Shown here piece by piece: positions 59,355 to 64,000 of a DNA stretch of 64,000 bases. This stretch comes from Mesorhizobium norvegicum (GTDB lineage Bacteria; Pseudomonadota; Alphaproteobacteria; Rhizobiales; Rhizobiaceae): positions 62,001 to 126,000 of the forward strand of contig NZ_SMYZ01000004.1 in NCBI RefSeq assembly GCF_004919685.1. The letters are read 5' to 3'. The first letter of the stretch is position 1; the number at the start of each line of letters is the position of its first letter. The position numbers were made by a program, and so were the translations under genes. Below the pieces are notes generated by a model. It saw only the letters and a program-made list of their open reading frames with translations. It searched no databases and was not told the DNA's origin.

Positions 59355-60812
59355 TCAGGACCAGGGCAGCGAAAATGTCTTCACATTGGTGTAGCTCTTC
59401 ATCGCCTCGATGACGCCTTCCTTGTAGCCATTGCCCGAATCCTTGATGCCGCCGAACGGCGACATCTCGATGCGGTAGCCCGGCACTTCCCAGATGTTGA
59501 CGGTACCGACCTCAAGGCCTGCGATGTATTTCTGCATGCGGCGGAAATCATTGGTGCAGACCCCCGACGACAGGCCGAAGGCGGTCGAGTTGGACAAAGC
59601 GATCAGCGCATCGTCATCGTCCGGCGCGCGAACGATCGGGATGATCGGCCCGAACGTCTCTTCCATCACCAGTTCGGATGTGTGCGGCACGCGATCGACG
59701 ACGATCGGCGGCAGCAGCGCGCCCTGCCGGCCCGGATTGTAGAGGATTTCGGCGCCCTGTTCGGCGGCCATGTGGACACGGGCTTCGAACAGTGCAGCAG
59801 CCTTCTCGTGCACGACGGTGCCGAGGTCGGTCGAGCGGTCCATCGGGTCGCCGAAGCGGATCTTCTTTGCCCGCTCCAGCACCAGCGGCACGAAGCGGTC
59901 GGCGACGCTTTCCTGGACGAGGATGCGCTTGACCGCGGTGCAGCGCTGGCCGGAGTTTTTCGTCGCTCCGGCCACCGCCAGGTCCGCCGCCTTTGCCAGA
60001 TCGTCGTCCGACAAATCGTTGAGGATGATCAGCGGGTCGTTGCCGCCCAGCTCCAGTACCTGGCGCTTGTAGCCGGCGGTGCGGGCGATCATCTTGCCGA
60101 CCGGCACGCCGCCAGTGAAGGTGATCAGGTCGATGTTCCCGTTGGTGATCATCTCGTTGCCGATATCGGTCGGCCAGCCGGTCACCACCGACAGCATTTC
60201 GGGCGGCAGGCCGGCTTCGTAGAGAATGTCGGCCAGCAGCAACGCCGTCATCGGCGTCAATTCGGTCGGCTTGACCACCACGCAATTGTTGGTGGCGATT
60301 GCCGGCGCCACCTTGTGCGAGACCATGTTGAGCGGATGGTTGAACGGCGTGATCGCCGAGATCGCCTTCAGCGGTTCGCGCGTGGTGAAGATCTTGCGCG
60401 CCTTGCCGTGCGGGGTGAGATCGCAGGAGAAGATCTGGCCGTCGTCCTGGATGCACATCTGCGCCGACAGCGTGAACACGTCATAGGCGCGGCCGACCTC
60501 ATAGAGCGAGTCGGCCTTGGAGATGCCAAGCTCGAGCGTGATCAGATCGGAGATTTCTTCGCGGCGCGACGCCAGCGCTTCGGCGGTACGAAACAGGATC
60601 TGCTGGCGCTCGTAGCGCGTCAGCTTCGATCTGTAGCCGGCGGCGATCTCGAAGGCCTGGCGAGCATGCTCGGCGCGCCCGGCCGGGACGGTGCCGATAA
60701 CGGTGTCGTTCCAGGGGTAGCGCACCTCGACGACACCGTCGGCATCGACTTTCTTGCCGGCAATGCGCATCGGCTCGTGGCGGACCTTGATGGCAGGGTC
60801 AAGCTTGGTCAT
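59355..60812 (-). CDS. phnY: Phosphonoacetaldehyde dehydrogenase
   Basis: 485-residue aldehyde dehydrogenase. Active-site Cys291 in [12 protein letters not shown], Asn158-His159 in TPFNHPLN, Arg108 in EVGRAYDVF, Glu254 in LELGGN. These positions agree with those I recall for S. meliloti PhnY, where Arg108 and His159 bind the phosphonate group. Oxidises phosphonoacetaldehyde to phosphonoacetate with NAD. Start at MTKLDPAIK. Lies between phnA and the PbfA-like gene. The 267 bases upstream hold a repeat element. Confidence 0.93.
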   Translation of the reverse strand: MTKLDPAIKVRHEPMRIAGKKVDADGVVEVRYPWNDTVIGTVPAGRAEHARQAFEIAAGYRSKLTRYERQQILFRTAEALASRREEISDLITLELGISKADSLYEVGRAYDVFTLSAQMCIQDDGQIFSCDLTPHGKARKIFTTREPLKAISAITPFNHPLNMVSHKVAPAIATNNCVVVKPTELTPMTALLLADILYEAGLPPEMLSVVTGWPTDIGNEMITNGNIDLITFTGGVPVGKMIARTAGYKRQVLELGGNDPLIILNDLSDDDLAKAADLAVAGATKNSGQRCTAVKRILVQESVADRFVPLVLERAKKIRFGDPMDRSTDLGTVVHEKAAALFEARVHMAAEQGAEILYNPGRQGALLPPIVVDRVPHTSELVMEETFGPIIPIVRAPDDDDALIALSNSTAFGLSSGVCTNDFRRMQKYIAGLEVGTVNIWEVPGYRIEMSPFGGIKDSGNGYKEGVIEAMKSYTNVKTFSLPWS

Positions 60813-60885
60813 GTCAGTGTTCCCGGTGCTCAGAGAGCAACATTGATCTTTTGTCGGCGAGGCCATCGCGCTTTGGCAATGGCTT

Positions 60886-61024
60886 CCCCCACTCCGTCGC
60901 CGCTTCGCGGCGCCACCTCTCCCCCCTCCGGAGGGAGAGGAAGGGAGCCAAGGCCGGCGAGCTCAGCACCCTTCCTCTCCCCCGTCGATCGGGGGAGAGG
61001 TGGCCCGAAGGGCCGGAGTGGGGG
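60886..61024. repeat. 139-base palindromic intergenic repeat
   Basis: Ends in 11-base inverted arms CCCCCACTCCG (60886-60896) and CGGAGTGGGGG (61014-61024). Inside are further hairpins: CGCCGC-TTC-GCGGCG near 60898, CCTCTCCC...GGGAGAGG near 60920 and CCTCTCCCCC...GGGGGAGAGG near 60975. Layout is that of a dispersed palindromic element of Rhizobiales, placed between phnY and phnA, where it could affect mRNA processing. Copy number was not checked. Confidence 0.7.
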
Positions 61025-61078
61025 TCGACCAGCACCATCATGGACGGCGACACACCCTACTGGCGCCCAACCCAACCG

Positions 61079-62335
61079 TCACGCCAGTGCCGCCGCCATG
61101 GTGGCGTAGTAGAAGGCGTCGAAGTTTCTCAACACAGGTTCGTTCGGCAGTTCCGGCAGCACCCGGTTGACGATGAACGGTACCTCCTGCTCGGTCAGCC
61201 CGCCATGCGAGCGCAGCGGTTCGTTGAGCGCTGCCAGATCATGGCGGTGCTCGCTGGTGCCGATGGTCTTGTTCTCGGTCGAGATCAGCACGATGTCGCC
61301 GATGCGGTCGGCCGGCAGTTCGAAGCGCTCGCAGGCGGTCGGGCTGTCGACGACCAGCATGATGCCGTCGATCTTGGCCAGCCTCGCCATGATATCGGCC
61401 TGATCGGCGCCATCAGGCAGATAGGCGGTGGCAAACGAGCCGAGCGCGCCATGGTGCACGACATAGGGGTCGGTGATCGGCAGGATGACGCGGGCGGCGT
61501 CCTTGCCTAGCCATTCGTCGAGCAGGTCCTGGACATAGACGACGTCGGGCGAGCCATCCGCCTTGTGCTTGGGCTTCATGCCATGGTCGGCGGTGACGAC
61601 GATCGCCGCGCCCAGCGCATCGAGCTCGGTCAGGTACTTGTCGAACATTTCGTAGAAGGCGTTGGCCTGTGGCACACCAGGCGCGTATTTGTGCTGCACG
61701 TAGTCGGTCGTCGTCAGGTACATGATGTCGGGGCGGAACTCCTTCAGCAGCTGGACGCCTGCGGCGAAGACGAATTCCGACAGTTCGGCCGAATAGACCT
61801 CCGGCACCGGCAGCCCGAAATGCTTCGAGGCGTTGTCGATGCCGTGCTCGGCTTTGGTCGTGGCGTCCGACTTCTCCGCCGAGAAACACAACGCGCGGCC
61901 TTCATCGAAGGCGAGGCCTTTGCCGAGCAGCGCACGCAATTTGTCCTTGGCGGTCACCACGGCAACCTTGGCGCCGGCATCATAGAAGGCCTGAAAAATG
62001 GTCGGCGCGCGCAGGAAGCGCGGGTCGTTCATCATCACTTCCTTGCCGGTCTCGCGCTCGTAGAGGTAGTTGCCGCAGATGCCGTGCACTGACGGCGGGC
62101 GGCCGGTGGCGATCGACAGATTGTTGGGATTGGTGAAGCTCGGAATGACCGAGTGCGCAAAACGCACCGTGCCCTTTTGCTTGATCCTGACCAGCGCCGG
62201 CATCAGCCCGGCCTTGATCGCTTCGTCGAGATAGGCCGGTTCGCAGCCGTCAAGGCAGATGGCGATCGCCGGCACACGCGGCCAAGCGTAAGTGCGGCCG
62301 TTGACCGCGACGTTGATGGGAGACATCTGGTTCAT
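61079..62335 (-). CDS. phnA: Phosphonoacetate hydrolase
   Basis: 418-residue alkaline-phosphatase-superfamily phosphonatase. Two-zinc site and nucleophile sit where I recall them in S. meliloti PhnA: Asp29 (CLDGCE), Thr68 (SFTNPNN), Asp211 and His215 (TTDYVQHK), Asp250-His251 (TADHGM) and His377 (RSHGGL). This numbering supports the start at MNQMSPINV (62335). Cleaves phosphonoacetate to acetate and phosphate in the cytoplasm. Between phnW and phnY; the upstream gap to phnW is only 25 bases. Confidence 0.94.
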   Translation of the reverse strand: MNQMSPINVAVNGRTYAWPRVPAIAICLDGCEPAYLDEAIKAGLMPALVRIKQKGTVRFAHSVIPSFTNPNNLSIATGRPPSVHGICGNYLYERETGKEVMMNDPRFLRAPTIFQAFYDAGAKVAVVTAKDKLRALLGKGLAFDEGRALCFSAEKSDATTKAEHGIDNASKHFGLPVPEVYSAELSEFVFAAGVQLLKEFRPDIMYLTTTDYVQHKYAPGVPQANAFYEMFDKYLTELDALGAAIVVTADHGMKPKHKADGSPDVVYVQDLLDEWLGKDAARVILPITDPYVVHHGALGSFATAYLPDGADQADIMARLAKIDGIMLVVDSPTACERFELPADRIGDIVLISTENKTIGTSEHRHDLAALNEPLRSHGGLTEQEVPFIVNRVLPELPNEPVLRNFDAFYYATMAAALA

Positions 62336-62360
62336 CGAAAATCCTCGAAAATCAGCCGCT

Positions 62361-63560
62361 TCAGGCGGCGAGTTTGGCGCGCTCGGCGATTGCCGCGGCG
62401 GGTGGGGCGGCGGTGTCGACGCCCATTTCATGCAATGAGAAAGCTGCCGCCTCGACGACGCGGCGCATGACATGCTCATCCATCTGGCCGATGCAGCCGA
62501 CGCGGAAGCTATCGACGGCGGTCAGCTTGCCCGGATAGATGATGAAGCCCTTGTCCTTCATCAGATCGTAGAAGCGGTCGAAGGCGAAATTGGCGTGAGC
62601 CGGGTTGAAGAAGGTGACGATGATCGGCGACAGCCAGCGGTCTTTCAGCAATGTTTCGAAGCCGAGCTCGCGCATCCCGGCCACCATGACGTCGCGGTTC
62701 CTGGTATAGCGGGCGCCACGCCCGGCAACGCCGCCTTCCGCCTCGTGCTGGCGCAGAGCTTCGAGGAAGGCGGCGACGACATGCGTCGGCGGCGTGTAGC
62801 GCCACTGGCCGGTCTTGTTCAGGTGCGCCCACTGCGCATGGACGTCGAGCGACAGCGAGTGGCTGCGGCCCTTGGCGGCTTCGAGCTCGTCCTTGCGGGC
62901 GATGATGAAGCCGAAACCCGGCACGCCCTCGATGCATTTGTTGGCCGACGAGACCATCGCCTCATAGCGGATCTCGTTGACGTCGAGCGCGACGGCGCCG
63001 AAGGCGCTCATGGAATCGACCAGCAATTTGCGGCCCTTGGCATGGACGGCTTGCGCAATCTCGGCGACCGGGTTGAGGATGCCGGAACTGGTTTCGCAAT
63101 GGATGGCGATCACATGCGTGATGGCAGGGTCGGCCTCAAGCGCCGCCGCCACCTCGTCGCCGCGCGGCGGCAGATAGTCGCCTTTGTCGATCAGCGTGTA
63201 GGCGCGGCCGAGATACTGCATGGTCTGCGCGGCGCGCAGGCCGTAGGCGCCGTTGGCCAGGACCAGAACCTTGCCGTCCCTGGGCACGAACGAACCCAGC
63301 ATCGCCTCGACGCAGAAGGAACCGCTGCCTTGCATCGGCACACAATCGAACTCGCCTTGCGTGTCACCGGTCAGCGCCAGTAGGCGGCGGCGCATGTCTG
63401 ATGTCATGGCGCGGAAGTCGCCGTCCCAGGACCCCCAGTCGCGCAGCATTGCCTGCTTGACCGAATAGGCCGTGGTGAGCGGTCCTGGGGTCAGCAGATA
63501 CGGCTCACCCAGCGCCGGCCTGGCCAGCGGCTCCGTGGCAAATTTCGTCTCGGCGAGCAT
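62361..63560 (-). CDS. phnW: 2-aminoethylphosphonate:pyruvate transaminase
   Basis: 399-residue class V PLP aminotransferase. PLP Lys208 in VSSANKCIEGVPGFGF, Asp182 in LLVDSMSAFG and the N-terminal LLTPGPLTTAYSVKQAMLRDWGSWD typical of PhnW. Transfers the amino group of AEP to pyruvate, giving phosphonoacetaldehyde and alanine. ATG at 63560 after GGAGGAC. First gene of the catabolic operon, with an AT-rich inverted repeat in its promoter. Confidence 0.94.
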   Translation of the reverse strand: MLAETKFATEPLARPALGEPYLLTPGPLTTAYSVKQAMLRDWGSWDGDFRAMTSDMRRRLLALTGDTQGEFDCVPMQGSGSFCVEAMLGSFVPRDGKVLVLANGAYGLRAAQTMQYLGRAYTLIDKGDYLPPRGDEVAAALEADPAITHVIAIHCETSSGILNPVAEIAQAVHAKGRKLLVDSMSAFGAVALDVNEIRYEAMVSSANKCIEGVPGFGFIIARKDELEAAKGRSHSLSLDVHAQWAHLNKTGQWRYTPPTHVVAAFLEALRQHEAEGGVAGRGARYTRNRDVMVAGMRELGFETLLKDRWLSPIIVTFFNPAHANFAFDRFYDLMKDKGFIIYPGKLTAVDSFRVGCIGQMDEHVMRRVVEAAAFSLHEMGVDTAAPPAAAIAERAKLAA

Positions 63561-63622
63561 ATTGTCCTCCGCTCGATCTGCTTTTCGATGTGGCCTTATT
63601 CTTGGCCTGAATGACATATTTG

Positions 63623-63638
63623 TAAAATCGTTATTTTG
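63623..63638. promoter_or_regulatory. AT-rich inverted repeat TAAAAT-N4-ATTTTG upstream of phnW
   Basis: Inverted repeat AAAAT/ATTTT 63 bases before phnW, related to the repeat before phnS (56786-56803). It is followed by direct repeats GTATCGA (63638-63644 and 63646-63652). Candidate shared operator of the phosphonate genes. Confidence 0.45.
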
Positions 63639-63701
63639 TATCGAAGTATCGATTCTAACGATGGGTAAAAATTGCCACTCGCGAGCGGCGAATGCCGCCC
63701 G

Positions 63702-64000
63702 TCAGGCCAGCGCGGGCGCTATTGCGTCCGCGGCCTCACCGCCCCTCGCCAGCCGGCTTTCAAGCAGATCACCGCTCTGCGTCAGCAGCGGATAGGCGAC
63801 CGAAGCCATCAGCGAATTGATTTCCTTCAGCGCCCGCACCGCCTCCAGATGGATGTCGCTGGTGTCGATGCTCTGCGGCATTCCCGACTGCAGGCGCCTG
63901 AGGTGGCGATCATGGCTCATGCGTTCCAGCTTGCGCATCCTTTCCTTCTCGACGACGAGTTGCCGCGCCGACTCGAGATCGCTCGACACCAGCACGTTGA
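63702..64000 (-). CDS. Na/Pi-cotransporter family protein, C-terminal end (cut by window edge)
   Basis: About 99 codons of the C-terminus, open to the right edge. Helical sequence LVSSDLESARQLVVEKERMRKLERMSHDRHLRRLQSG in outline and TSDIHLEAVRALKEINSLMASVAYPLL match the PhoU-like regulatory domain at the end of bacterial Na/phosphate cotransporters. A phosphate transporter beside phosphonate genes fits: PhnA releases inorganic phosphate. The membrane part lies outside the window. Confidence 0.72.
   Translation of the reverse strand, partial: NVLVSSDLESARQLVVEKERMRKLERMSHDRHLRRLQSGMPQSIDTSDIHLEAVRALKEINSLMASVAYPLLTQSGDLLESRLARGGEAADAIAPALA

Noticed and set aside
59148..61109. A 653-codon open frame on the plus strand
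   Set aside because: Antisense to phnY and the repeat element. PhnY catalytic residues are all on the minus strand; the plus frame runs through the palindromic repeat.
1..64000. tRNA, rRNA or CRISPR features
   Set aside because: No cloverleaf-like sequence, rRNA segment or regularly spaced repeats were seen on either strand by eye.

Overview
The window is GC-rich, densely coding DNA with tight operons (many ATGA stop/start overlaps). It is almost entirely solute uptake plus catabolism, with each transporter set next to its own GntR, LysR, IclR or LuxR regulator. This style, the intergenic palindromic repeats and a PhnW-PhnA-PhnY phosphonate pathway close to the Sinorhizobium meliloti enzymes point to an alphaproteobacterium of the Rhizobiales, most likely Mesorhizobium or a near relative. 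That assignment is inferred from sequence style, not from a marker gene. I saw no rRNA, tRNA, CRISPR array, prophage or insertion sequence.

Layout. 1-8384: a branched-chain-amino-acid-type (HAAT) ABC importer. Its binding protein, cut by the left edge, lies on the minus strand with a GntR regulator, a DUF3830 protein, a TIGR04076-like protein, an aldo/keto reductase and a SnoaL-like protein. The two ATPases, two permeases and a DadA-like oxidase are divergent on the plus strand. 8389-12726: a minus-strand operon of M20 amidohydrolase, APH-type small-molecule kinase, class III PLP enzyme and GntR regulator, resembling hydroxylysine/phosphoethanolamine kinase plus phospho-lyase pairs. 12890-16315: GNAT acetyltransferase and a large MalT-like LuxR regulator. 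16400-21983: a class II HDAC-like amidohydrolase followed by a second HAAT importer related to urea/amide systems.

22104-24463: Rieske oxygenase and divergent LysR. 24492-36755: a peptide-utilisation block (FAD oxidase, S9 peptidase, M19 dipeptidase-like protein, Dpp/Opp-type ABC importer, CocE-like hydrolase) whose two promoter regions share a palindromic operator. 36776-40338: LysR, quinone-reductase-like MDR enzyme, zinc-ribbon protein and Tim44-domain protein. 40652-43594: a tiny upstream ORF, a MaoC protein without the catalytic His, a CaiB-type CoA-transferase and a solute-binding-protein-like protein with no signal peptide. 43605-52785: an IclR-controlled sugar (probably deoxysugar) module: lactonase-like amidohydrolase, ABC importer, enolase-superfamily dehydratase, mutarotase, Gfo/Idh/MocA oxidoreductase and a second MaoC protein.

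52800-63560: a complete 2-aminoethylphosphonate locus. PhnSTUV imports the phosphonate; PhnW (transaminase) and PbfA-like lyase converge on phosphonoacetaldehyde; PhnY oxidises it to phosphonoacetate; PhnA cleaves that to acetate and phosphate. A D-2-hydroxyacid dehydrogenase inside the locus is interrupted by one in-frame amber codon. The right edge cuts a Na/Pi-cotransporter-like gene, which fits phosphate handling.

The least explained parts are the MaoC/CaiB/leaderless-SBP operon, the split kinase/PLP-lyase operon, the HDAC-HAAT operon and the shared operators described in the findings.
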